From: Clostridia bacterium
Lineage (GTDB): Bacteria > Bacillota > Clostridia > Oscillospirales > Butyricicoccaceae
Assembly: GCA_900763355.1 (NCBI GenBank)
Contig: CAAFJY010000208.1
Coordinates: forward strand, 1-5,848
Reading direction: 5' to 3'
Length of the DNA stretch: 5,848 nt
The translations under genes were made by a program, and so were the position numbers. The notes under the pieces are model-generated. The model was not told the DNA's origin. It worked only from the letters and a program-made list of their open reading frames with translations, and did no database searches. This document shows positions 1 through 5,584 of the stretch, piece after piece. Numbering within the stretch: position 1 is the first letter of the stretch; each line of letters begins with the position of its first letter.

Positions 1-12
1 AAAATAATTTTT

Positions 13-30
13 GGGGACGTGTCCCTTTTT
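13..30 (+). terminator. possible weak terminator of an upstream gene
   Basis: GGGA (14-17) and TCCC (22-25) can pair around a CGTG loop, directly followed by TTTTT at 26-30. The stem is only four pairs (five if the loop closes further), so this is a weak intrinsic terminator at best. Its place at the left edge suggests it ends a unit lying outside the window. The remaining 140 bases before the sigma gene show no convincing promoter. Confidence 0.35.
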
Positions 31-170
31 GCCCCTTTTCGGCGTTTTATAAGGTAAGGGAGCCTTTTGCGGGCGGGAGCAGTCCCATTTTCTTCGAAAA
101 ATTCGCCCCCAATTCCCTTGAAAAAGGCCCCGCGCAGCTGCATTGACAGAAAACAGACAGGTGGGATACG

Positions 171-698
171 ATGCCGATACAATTCCAGCGCCGCTCCCGG
201 CGGGGGGAGGAAGCCTTCCGCCAATGGTATACCGAGCTGCGGGAGCAGTACCTGCCCCTGATCCACTGGAAGGTGGGGCAGAGGCTCTCGGACCCGGCTT
301 TGTTGGAGGACGCCATCCAGCAGACTTTTGCGGAGCTGCTCCGCAGGCCCCAGTGCTTGGGAGAGCTGGGCACGCCCCAGGCCGCTGCCTTTGTGACCCT
401 GGTGGCCGAGTGCCGGGCCATCGACCTTCTGCGGAGGCAGAGCCGCGCACCCATCCCCGTGGAGGACGAGGAGCTGGAACGGGCCGCGCCGGTGGAGCAG
501 GAGGGCTGCGGTCTGCGGGAATGCCTGGAGGCCCTGCGGGAAGACGACCGCCGCCTGGTGCTCCTCCACTGGCACTATGGCTACTCCGCCGCCGAGATCG
601 CCCGGCTGGAAGGCATCCCCACCGAAACCGCCAAAAAACGGATCCAGCGGGCCAAGCGCCGCCTGGAAATCCTTTGCAGAGAGGAGAATGTGTTATGA
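171..698 (+). CDS. ECF-type RNA polymerase sigma factor (sigma-70 family)
   Basis: This 175-residue protein has the size and two-domain plan of an ECF (group 4) sigma factor, which redirects RNA polymerase to a small regulon. Residues about 26-92 fit region 2: the core-binding helix is around DAIQQTFAELL (47-57), and the -10-recognising helix around AECRAIDLLRRQSR (79-92). Residues about 116-168 fit region 4, with the helix-turn-helix YSAAEIARLEGIP (138-150) followed by a basic recognition helix, KKRIQRAKRRL (155-165). The start at 171 is supported by AGGTGGG five bases upstream. The stop codon overlaps the ATG of the next gene (ATGA, 695-698), so the two are translationally coupled. That partner is a membrane protein, the usual arrangement for a sigma factor held inactive at the membrane. 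Target promoters are unknown. Family call is firm; the stimulus cannot be read. Confidence 0.88.
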   Translation: MPIQFQRRSRRGEEAFRQWYTELREQYLPLIHWKVGQRLSDPALLEDAIQQTFAELLRRPQCLGELGTPQAAAFVTLVAECRAIDLLRRQSRAPIPVEDEELERAAPVEQEGCGLRECLEALREDDRRLVLLHWHYGYSAAEIARLEGIPTETAKKRIQRAKRRLEILCREENVL

Positions 699-1396
699 CC
701 AAGCTCGACCGCGCCATCCGGCAGGCCTGCCGGGACTACCTTGCCGCCCGGCCCATGCCGGAGACGGTCCCCGAATACACCCCGTCCCCGGCCCTGAGCG
801 CCCGCCTGGACGAGACCTTTTCCGCCGCTCTGGCTGACAAGCACAGGAGCCTGACAGCCCGCGCCGTGCAATGGACAGCGGCGGCTGCCGCCGCGGTGCT
901 CCTGGTGAGCGCGGGACTGTGGTCGGCCACGCCCCAGGCCCAGGCCGCCATCCGTGGCTGGACCCGGAAAATGGTGGAGATCGGCAATCAGCGCTATACC
1001 TTCGGCGGGGAGATCACCGGCGAAACGCTGTCCAAATATCAGATCACCGCCCTCCCGGCGGGCTATTCCTTCCACGACGAGCTGGAGGGGGAGGGGTATT
1101 ACAGCGTCAACTATGTCCACGAAAACGAGGAGGACCAGATCCGGCTCTACTGCGTCCGGGCCCAGGAGGGGAAGGCGGTCTCTCTGGAGATCACCGACGC
1201 CCGGCTGGCCACCATCGTCCCGGTGACGGTGGGAGAGCTGGAGGGGGAGTTCTATGACTACAGCAAGCGCAGCCCCTACATCGACAACGGCCTGGTTTGG
1301 AGCGACGGCAGCGGCGACACCATTTTCGCCATCTCCGGCCCCTTGGACCAGGCGGCTATGACCGCCCTGGCGGAAAGCGTCCAGCCGGCGGAATAA
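695..1396 (+). CDS. DUF4367-like single-pass membrane protein, probable anti-sigma/sensor partner
   Basis: This gene encodes 233 residues. The start is the ATG that overlaps the sigma stop; AGGAG lies just upstream. An open frame continues upstream to 143, but it only shadows the sigma gene in another frame. Residues 1-57 are a soluble, probably cytoplasmic part with no obvious HxxxCxxC zinc anti-sigma motif. Residues about 58-76 (W-T-A-rich, then VLLVSAGLW) form one membrane helix. The rest is extracytoplasmic. From about 115 it follows the DUF4367 pattern: an LPAGYSF entry, a strand with tyrosines (YYSVNYVHENEEDQIRLY), then a second half with GLVWSDGSGDTIFAISGPLD and a final helix ending AESVQ. 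DUF4367 proteins often sit next to ECF sigma genes in Clostridia. I infer that it holds the upstream sigma factor and senses something at the cell surface; direct binding is not shown by sequence. Confidence 0.8.
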   Translation: MTKLDRAIRQACRDYLAARPMPETVPEYTPSPALSARLDETFSAALADKHRSLTARAVQWTAAAAAAVLLVSAGLWSATPQAQAAIRGWTRKMVEIGNQRYTFGGEITGETLSKYQITALPAGYSFHDELEGEGYYSVNYVHENEEDQIRLYCVRAQEGKAVSLEITDARLATIVPVTVGELEGEFYDYSKRSPYIDNGLVWSDGSGDTIFAISGPLDQAAMTALAESVQPAE

Positions 1397-1484
1397 GCCA
1401 AGAAGTTTCATTTCAAGACCCGTTTCCGCGGCGATTCGCGGACCGGGAACCCCCAAAATAAAAAAATAAAAAAGGAGAAACACC

Positions 1485-1868
1485 ATGAAACAGATGAAAA
1501 AAACAGTGACGATCCTCATGCTCTTCGCCATGCTGCTTTCCACCTGCGGGATCATGGCGTCGGCCTTCCATGTGGCGGTGGAAGCCGAACAAGTCGAGCC
1601 GGTATCCGTCCTGGCCGATGAGATCGCGCCCCAGCGGTATGAGCGGTGCGAGGTTTGCGGAACGGGAAGAGTTAGTTATGCGTATACCAAATATGGCCCG
1701 TGGTGCCTGTCTTATTATTTGGATTGTCCCCATGGGGATCCTTCGGTGCATGATGAGTACCAGGAGCGCGAGGTAACCAAGTACTTTAAATGTAGCGATT
1801 GTAAGTACAGTTATTTTCAGAAACTCGGGAATGAGTCGCGTATTGTCTGCAAATCCAAGAAAGTCTAA
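1485..1868 (+). CDS. exported six-cysteine protein, paralog 1 of 4
   Basis: I do not recognise a named family. The 127-residue protein begins with a signal-like segment: basic start MKQMKK, hydrophobic core to residue 24, then ASA-F with a good signal peptidase I site after Ala27. A Cys-Gly pair (21-22) sits in the core. The mature part opens with a strand-like FHVAVEAE stretch and carries C55-x2-C58, W73, DCPHGD (80-85, central C81), C103-x2-C106 and C122. Spacings are the same as in the three following paralogs, suggesting a zinc-ribbon-like or disulfide-bonded fold outside the membrane. C74 is an extra cysteine. GGAG seven bases before ATG fixes the start. The 88-base gap from the DUF4367-like gene holds a small hairpin (1426-1441) but no T-tract. 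The last third of the gene is much richer in A+T than its neighbours. Confidence 0.8.
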   Translation: MKQMKKTVTILMLFAMLLSTCGIMASAFHVAVEAEQVEPVSVLADEIAPQRYERCEVCGTGRVSYAYTKYGPWCLSYYLDCPHGDPSVHDEYQEREVTKYFKCSDCKYSYFQKLGNESRIVCKSKKV

Positions 1869-1905
1869 CGGTTAGGCGGCTCTCGCCGCGGAAAGGGATC
1901 TCGAA

Positions 1906-2307
1906 ATGAAACGTCGTAAAGTTTTAACTGCCTTCATGCTCTTCGCCATGCTCCTTTCCACCTGTGGGATCCTGGCGTCGGCCTTCCGGGTCTCGGTGGA
2001 GACCGAACCGGTCAAGCCGGTGACCATCCTGGACATCGCCGCGGCGGCTATGGCGGCCGCCCAGCCCCAGCCCGAGCATATCGAGCGCTGCGCATTCTGC
2101 CCCGACGGCCAGGTGCGGCAGACCGACACCTATCACGGCCGCTGGTGCCTGACCTATTATCTGGATTGTCCCCATGGGGATCCCTCGGTGCATGACCGCT
2201 TTGAGCTGCGGGAAGCCACCGCGATCTATACCTGTGACACCTGTGGCTGTACGCGCTTTCAGCACCTGGAGCAGGAGAGCCGCATCTACTGTACATCCAA
2301 GCGCTGA
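1906..2307 (+). CDS. exported six-cysteine protein, paralog 2 of 4
   Basis: This 133-residue paralog is the longest of the set because of an Ala/Pro/Gln-rich linker (about 44-58) between the export segment and the cysteine domain. The signal-like segment (MKRRK, core to 23, ASA before Phe27) is almost the same as in paralog 1, also at DNA level: 1936-1987 matches 1518-1569 at 49 of 52 bases. The cysteine plan is C62-x2-C65, W80, DCPHGD (87-92, C88), C110-x2-C113 and C129, with extra C81 and C115. The C-terminus reads ESRIYCTSKR, close to ESRIVCKSKK of paralog 1. It follows paralog 1 by 37 bases, with an AAAGGGA ribosome site before the ATG. The function is unknown; it is likely secreted or surface-held and transcribed with its neighbours. 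Confidence 0.8.
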   Translation: MKRRKVLTAFMLFAMLLSTCGILASAFRVSVETEPVKPVTILDIAAAAMAAAQPQPEHIERCAFCPDGQVRQTDTYHGRWCLTYYLDCPHGDPSVHDRFELREATAIYTCDTCGCTRFQHLEQESRIYCTSKR

Positions 2308-2325
2308 CAAGGAGGAGAGCCTTCC

Positions 2326-2694
2326 ATGAAAAACCACAAAATTCTGAACATTTTCGCGCTGTTTGTCCTGCTGCTCTCTACCTGCGGCATTCTCGTTTCG
2401 GCCTTTCACGTTACGGTGGAGCTGGAGCCTGCCCAGCCGGTCCCCATCACGGACGGGGACGAAAATATGAGCTATGAGCGCTGCGCGCTGTGCGGCGGGC
2501 AGGTCCGCAGCACCGGGACTTCCCGCACCGCCTGGCGGACCGACTATTACCTGGACTGCACCCACGGGGACCAGCGGGTCCGGGACAAGCTCCAACGGCG
2601 CACCGTCATCACCGCCTATGCCTGCGGCAGCTGTGACTATGGCTATGACCGGGCAGAGACCCAGGAGCGCGTGGTCTGCCTGTCCCAGGGATAA
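2326..2694 (+). CDS. exported six-cysteine protein, paralog 3 of 4
   Basis: At 122 residues this is the shortest paralog. The export segment (MKNHK, hydrophobic to 23, VSA before Phe27) keeps the LLLSTCGI core and is followed by a HVTVELEP strand. The cysteine domain holds C53-x2-C56 with a zinc-knuckle-like CALCGGQ turn, W70, DCTHGD (77-82, C78; Thr replaces the Pro of the others), C100-x2-C103 and C118. It has no extra cysteine in the mature part, so it defines the minimal set of six. The C-terminus lacks the SK ending of the others. The gene follows paralog 2 after 18 bases that contain AAGGAGG, a near-perfect ribosome site, so it is very probably in the same operon. The function is unknown. 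Confidence 0.8.
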   Translation: MKNHKILNIFALFVLLLSTCGILVSAFHVTVELEPAQPVPITDGDENMSYERCALCGGQVRSTGTSRTAWRTDYYLDCTHGDQRVRDKLQRRTVITAYACGSCDYGYDRAETQERVVCLSQG

Positions 2695-2708
2695 AAAGGA
2701 GGATCGGT

Positions 2709-3092
2709 ATGAAAAAACATCATCTTTTGGTCGTCTGCATCCTTTTTGCGCTGCTGTTGTCCCTCTGCGGGGTGGCGGCGTCGGCGTTTCAGCTGTTTGT
2801 GGAGGTCAAGCCCGCGGGGCCGGTCTCTGTCCTCACCCCGGAAAAGGCCGAGCCCGTGATCTATGAGCGCTGCGCCAACTGCGACGGGGTCCTGGTCTAT
2901 GACCACACGGAAAAGCTCAGCTGGAGCATGACCGGCTACATCGACTGCCCCCACGGGGACCGCACGGTGAAGGACCGGCAGTACGAGCGCGTTGTGACCC
3001 ACTTTTTCCAGTGTCAGAACTGCGTCTGCGGCCGCCAGTCCGATGAGTGGGAGACCCACATCGGCTGCCGTTCCAAATATGCAAAGCCCTGA
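2709..3092 (+). CDS. exported six-cysteine protein, paralog 4 of 4
   Basis: This 127-residue protein is the last and apparently the most divergent paralog. The export segment starts MKKHH, has a core reading LLLSLCGV in place of LLSTCGI, and ends ASA before Phe27. It continues with a strand FQLFVEVKP and a short linker, then C55-x2-C58, W72, DCPHGD (79-84, C80), C102-x2-C105 (extra C107) and C120 near a CRSK ending. As in the other copies, Trp lies eight residues before the central Cys and 21 residues separate the central Cys from the second CxxC. It lies 14 bases after paralog 3 with AAAGGAGGA before the ATG. A strong terminator begins 11 bases past its stop, so it closes the operon. The function is unknown. 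Confidence 0.8.
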   Translation: MKKHHLLVVCILFALLLSLCGVAASAFQLFVEVKPAGPVSVLTPEKAEPVIYERCANCDGVLVYDHTEKLSWSMTGYIDCPHGDRTVKDRQYERVVTHFFQCQNCVCGRQSDEWETHIGCRSKYAKP

Positions 3093-3103
3093 CGCACCGG
3101 CAT

Positions 3104-3131
3104 TTCTGAAGGGAAAACTTCAGAATTTTTT
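3104..3131 (+). terminator. Rho-independent terminator of the paralog array
   Basis: TTCTGAAG (3104-3111) pairs perfectly with CTTCAGAA (3118-3125) around a six-base loop, followed at once by six T (3126-3131). It stands 11 bases after the stop of the fourth paralog and just before the next promoter, so it separates the array from the lipoprotein gene. Confidence 0.9.
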
Positions 3132-3133
3132 CG

Positions 3134-3162
3134 TTGCGCTTTTCCAGAAAATTGGTTATAAT
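3134..3162 (+). promoter_or_regulatory. sigma-A-type promoter of the lipoprotein gene
   Basis: TTGCGC (3134-3139) is followed after 17 bases by a perfect TATAAT (3157-3162). The -35 box matches the consensus only in its TTG. Transcription would start near 3169, giving a leader of about 44 bases before the ATG at 3213. The promoter lies directly after the array terminator. Confidence 0.78.
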
Positions 3163-3212
3163 GGTGACAGATCCCAGAAGGATCCATGTTTCGAAAGAAA
3201 GGATGAGCGACG

Positions 3213-3803
3213 ATGAAAAAACAGTTTCACAAGCGTTTTGCAGCCCTGGCCCTGGCGGCCCTGCTGATGCTGGCTCTGGCCGGCTGCGGACAGAAGGTGC
3301 CGGCGGCGGAATGGCTCCCGGAGAACTGGACCGACGGGCAGGTGCGTGTGGCGTTCATCGACTTTTCCCATAGTGAAGTGACGAGAGCGCATCTCAAGCT
3401 CTGTACCGCGGAGAACAGCCTGCGGGACGTCCAATGGACTGCCGGGGAGGGTGATCCCAACGTTGGCAGCCTCCGCCCGATGGACGGGCTGGATGATCTG
3501 GTCATGCCCATGACCGCGGTCCAGCTGGAGCCCTTTGCCCGGGCCTGTGTCCAGTGGATGCAGGAGAATGATCCGGCAGACGGCGACTTTGACGTGACCT
3601 TCTTCGCCCGGGACGAACAGACGCTGGCGGCCAACGCGGTGGAAGCGTTGGCGCAGGAGACCAGGCTGGTCTATTCCATCGCCGGGGAGGAGCTTTGGAC
3701 ACTCTCCGGGGACGCGGATCCCCAGAGCATCCTGGGACTGGGGGATCTGGCCATCCAGCGGGCCGACGGGACCCAGCGGTTCGCCATCCTGTTCATGGAA
3801 TAA
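3213..3803 (+). CDS. uncharacterised lipoprotein
   Basis: I do not recognise the family. The 196-residue protein starts with a classic lipoprotein signal: basic MKKQFHKR, an Ala/Leu-rich core, and a lipobox LAGC with the lipidated Cys at residue 25, so it should be anchored on the outer face of the cytoplasmic membrane. The mature part (about 170 residues) is acidic and soluble. It contains FIDFSHSEVTRAHLKLC, a central GLDDLVMPM segment, a helix PFARACVQWMQEND, FDVTFFARDEQTLAANAVEALAQE, and a C-terminal strand pair ending RFAILFME. No enzyme or metal motif stands out. The start has AGAAAGGA upstream. The gene has its own promoter (3134-3162) and terminator (3824-3861), so it is a single-gene unit not tied to the array. 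Confidence 0.8.
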   Translation: MKKQFHKRFAALALAALLMLALAGCGQKVPAAEWLPENWTDGQVRVAFIDFSHSEVTRAHLKLCTAENSLRDVQWTAGEGDPNVGSLRPMDGLDDLVMPMTAVQLEPFARACVQWMQENDPADGDFDVTFFARDEQTLAANAVEALAQETRLVYSIAGEELWTLSGDADPQSILGLGDLAIQRADGTQRFAILFME

Positions 3804-3823
3804 GCGTAGTATTTTGTCCAGCA

Positions 3824-3861
3824 AGCGCCCCCGACGGGTCTCCGCCGGGGGCGCTGTTTTT
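3824..3861 (+). terminator. Rho-independent terminator of the lipoprotein gene
   Basis: AGCGCCCCCG (3824-3833) pairs with CGGGGGCGCT (3846-3855). Inside the loop CGG/CCG can pair further around GTCT. TTTTT follows at 3857-3861. Nearly the same palindrome recurs at 5585-5614. Confidence 0.88.
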
Positions 3862-3896
3862 CATGCCGAGATGAAGGGGATTTTTTTCGAAAAATC

Positions 3897-3925
3897 TTGT
3901 ATTTCAACGGAAATTTCGCTAAAAT
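3897..3925 (+). promoter_or_regulatory. iadA: sigma-A-type promoter of iadA
   Basis: TTGTAT (3897-3902) and TAAAAT (3920-3925) are separated by 17 bases inside an A+T-rich stretch of an otherwise GC-rich window. Transcription would start near 3932, giving a leader of about 64 bases. It lies downstream of the lipoprotein terminator, so iadA is probably transcribed alone. Confidence 0.65.
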
Positions 3926-3936
3926 CAGATCCATCA

Positions 3937-3971
3937 GGCGCCGCAGCCCCGCCGGGGGCTTGTGACGCGCC
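3937..3971 (+). other. two-tier hairpin in the iadA leader
   Basis: AGCCCC (3945-3950) pairs with GGGGCT (3955-3960) around GCCG. An outer GGCGC (3937-3941) can pair with GCGCC (3967-3971). It ends ten bases before the AGGAGG ribosome site at 3981-3986. A regulatory role is only a possibility, since GC-rich DNA often forms such pairings. Confidence 0.3.
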
Positions 3972-3995
3972 GCAGACGCGAGGAGGAAGGGTCCC

Positions 3996-5153
3996 ATGCT
4001 GAAATTATGGAAAAATTGTGATGTTTACGCACCCGCTCACCTGGGGAGACGGGATATTTTGATGGAGGGCGGGGTCATCGCCGCGGTAGAGCCCGATCTC
4101 AGCCGGTGGGAGAGCGCGCCGGAGATCGAGATCCGGGATCTGGCGGGGGCGGTGGTGTGCCCCGGGCTGATCGACCTTCATGTCCATGTCACCGGGGGCG
4201 GCGGGGAACAGGGGCCCGCGTCCCGCACGCCGGAGCTCCAGCTCACCGATTTCACCCGAAACGGCGTCACCTCTGTGCTGGGGCTGCTGGGGACCGACGG
4301 CGTGACCCGCAGCTTGGAAAATCTGCTGGCAAAATGCCGGGCGCTGGAGGCCGAGGGCCTCTCCACCTGGATGCTCACGGGGAGCTACCGCTTTCCCTCG
4401 GGGAACCTGATGGGGGATGTACAGCGGGATGTGGCCCTCATCGACAAGGTCGTGGGCGTCAAGGTGGCTATGTCCGATCACCGGAGCTCCATGATCACGG
4501 GACAGGAGCTGGCCCGCCTGGGGGCCGAAGCCCGGGTGGGCGGGATGCTGGGGGGCAAGCCCGGCATCGTCACCATCCACATGGGGGATTCGCCCCGGCG
4601 GATGGAAAATCTCTTCTGGGCGCTGGAAAACGCCGATGTGCCGCCGGCGCACTTTTTGCCCACCCACTGCGGGCGCACGCCGGAGCTGATGGCCCACGCG
4701 GTGCGTTTTAACCGCATGGGCGGGACGGTGGACATCACGGCCCGATCCCCGGAGAGCGAGACCGGGGCCGCGGCGGTGCTGGCAGAGGCGCTGCGCCAGG
4801 GGGCCGACCCGGGGCGCATCACCATGAGCAGCGATGCCGGCGGGAGCCAGCCGGTCTTTAACGAGGCGGGGGAGTGCATCGGTCTGGGCGTGGGCACCAG
4901 CGCCACCCTTTTGCCGGAGCTGCGCCGTCTCGTGCAGCGGGAAAAGCTCCCTTTGGAGACCGCGCTGCGGTTCTTCACCGAAAATCCCGCCCGGGTCCTG
5001 GGGCAGACGGGGAAGAAGGGGACCGTCGCTCCCGGGGCCGACGCCGACCTGCTGGTGCCCGATGGGGACTTCCGGGTGCGGCAGCTGCTCCTCCGGGGGA
5101 AAGACGCCATCCTGGACGGAAAGCCGGTGCTCTTCGGCCGGTTTGAGCACTGA
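3996..5153 (+). CDS. iadA: isoaspartyl dipeptidase (beta-aspartyl dipeptidase, peptidase family M38)
   Basis: This cytoplasmic binuclear zinc enzyme of the amidohydrolase superfamily splits beta-aspartyl (isoaspartyl) dipeptides left when age-damaged proteins are degraded. At 385 residues it matches E. coli IadA (about 390). The signature PGLIDLHVHVTGGGGEQGP holds metal ligands H62 and H64 and substrate residue E71. Y131 in TGSYRFPSG fits the catalytic Tyr. K156 in VGVKVAMSDHR is the expected carboxylated bridging Lys, with R163 after it. H195 (TIHMGDSP) and H224 (PTHCGR, with R227) are further ligand positions. D280 in SSDAGGSQP is the catalytic Asp, followed by S284. These correspond in order to the known E. 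coli active-site set, so the enzyme should be active. AGGAGG nine to ten bases before ATG sets the start. No peptide transporter gene is adjacent. Confidence 0.95.
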   Translation: MLKLWKNCDVYAPAHLGRRDILMEGGVIAAVEPDLSRWESAPEIEIRDLAGAVVCPGLIDLHVHVTGGGGEQGPASRTPELQLTDFTRNGVTSVLGLLGTDGVTRSLENLLAKCRALEAEGLSTWMLTGSYRFPSGNLMGDVQRDVALIDKVVGVKVAMSDHRSSMITGQELARLGAEARVGGMLGGKPGIVTIHMGDSPRRMENLFWALENADVPPAHFLPTHCGRTPELMAHAVRFNRMGGTVDITARSPESETGAAAVLAEALRQGADPGRITMSSDAGGSQPVFNEAGECIGLGVGTSATLLPELRRLVQREKLPLETALRFFTENPARVLGQTGKKGTVAPGADADLLVPDGDFRVRQLLLRGKDAILDGKPVLFGRFEH

Positions 5154-5175
5154 GAAGGGCAGGACTCCGCTTTTC

Positions 5176-5207
5176 AAAAAAATCTGCGCTTCAGCAGACT
5201 TTTTCTT
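5176..5207. terminator. terminator after iadA, probably bidirectional
   Basis: TCTGC (5183-5187) pairs with GCAGA (5194-5198) around a six-base loop. On the + strand it is followed by CTTTTTCTT, and on the - strand by a run of seven T (complement of A at 5176-5182). The stem is short, but the A and T tracts can extend it. It lies about 25 bases after the iadA stop. Confidence 0.65.
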
Positions 5208-5264
5208 ATGAATGTTTTTTCACGGACATGCGCCGGGAAAAAACACCGTAACCCGCCTGTTTTG

Positions 5265-5289
5265 CCCCACAATGCAGGGCATTGTGGGG
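5265..5289. repeat. left boundary palindrome of the cassette
   Basis: CCCCACAATGC (5265-5275) and GCATTGTGGGG (5279-5289) form a perfect 11-bp stem with loop AGG. It shares the outer CCCCACAA/TTGTGGGG arms and the GC-AGG-GC top with the right palindrome, while the middle bases differ in a paired, stem-preserving way (TG/CA here, AA/TT there). Confidence 0.8.
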
Positions 5290-5306
5290 ACCCCGGGAAT
5301 TCAATA

Positions 5307-5335
5307 GATTTTCGGCAAGTGAATTGCCGAAAATC
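5307..5335. repeat. 12-bp perfect hairpin
   Basis: GATTTTCGGCAA (5307-5318) pairs with TTGCCGAAAATC (5324-5335) around a GTGAA loop. No T-tract follows on either strand, so it is not a simple terminator. It is the longest stem inside the cassette and contains its only A+T-rich pairing. Confidence 0.75.
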
Positions 5336-5519
5336 GGACGCCGGTACTCACCGGCGGGGCCGCTGCGCGGCTTGAGCAAAACGGCGAAACCGGCCCGCAG
5401 GCCGGAGCCAAATGCGGGCTGCGGCGCAGCTACGGCCCTTCTGGGCCGCGCCGCCAGTGCGGCGTAGGGCGCAGGAAGCCCGTGGGTCGGGCGACCGGAG
5501 CGATTCAGTAAAAAGGGGT

Positions 5520-5546
5520 CCCCACAAAAGCAGGGCTTTTGTGGGG
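5520..5546. repeat. right boundary palindrome of the cassette
   Basis: CCCCACAAAAGC (5520-5531) and GCTTTTGTGGGG (5535-5546) form a perfect 12-bp stem with loop AGG, the same loop and outer arms as the left palindrome. It is preceded by GGGGT, which makes the 13-nt match to the left end. Confidence 0.8.
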
Positions 5547-5584
5547 AAATCAAAATCCAGCGAAGCGATTTTGCGACAGCCGTC

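Larger units (their letters stand above)
5265..5546. repeat. hairpin-dense cassette with inverted ends (structured RNA or miniature repeat element)
   Basis: No gene is supported here. The interval is a GC-rich chain of hairpins bounded by two related palindromes (5265-5289 and 5520-5546). A perfect 13-nt inverted repeat is nested on their inner sides: TTGTGGGGACCCC at 5282-5294 against GGGGTCCCCACAA at 5515-5527. Between them are stems at 5307-5335 (12 bp), 5339-5356 (7 bp), 5359-5371 (5 bp), 5390-5405 (6 bp), 5418-5430 (5 bp), 5433-5448 (6 bp) and 5449-5464 (6 bp), each with a 3- to 5-base loop. The 13-nt ends could close a multibranch structure of about 246 bases, in competition with the boundary palindromes. 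This may be a structured noncoding RNA or a non-autonomous repeat carried in many intergenic spaces. I cannot name a family. Confidence 0.6.

Noticed and set aside
143..172. Perfect TTGACA at 143-148 with a possible -10 (TACGAT) 18 bases on
   Set aside because: The -10 would overlap the sigma ATG at 171 and transcription would start inside the gene, although AGGTGGG is a good ribosome site for that ATG. The -10 match is also poor.
143..694. Upstream extension of the DUF4367-like reading frame
   Set aside because: It is Gly/Pro/Arg-rich out-of-frame translation of the sigma gene. The ATGA overlap start at 695 has a ribosome site and gives a normal family protein.
1446..1471. GGAAC at 1446-1450 as an ECF-type -35 box for the paralog array
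   Set aside because: The expected -10 position falls in a plain A-tract with no CGT-like element, so five matching bases alone are not enough.
1545..1550. Lipobox reading of the Cys in the export segments (LSTC, LSLC)
   Set aside because: The residue before Cys is Thr or Leu rather than Gly/Ala/Ser, and hydrophobic residues continue after it. The ASA/VSA site before Phe fits signal peptidase I better.
4005..5177. 390-residue open frame on the - strand opposite iadA
   Set aside because: Its His/Pro/Arg/Gly-rich composition is typical of the antisense of a GC-rich gene, and iadA is certain by its active-site motifs.
5265..5546. CRISPR array
   Set aside because: There is no series of equal direct repeats with unique spacers; the repeats are inverted and uneven in size.
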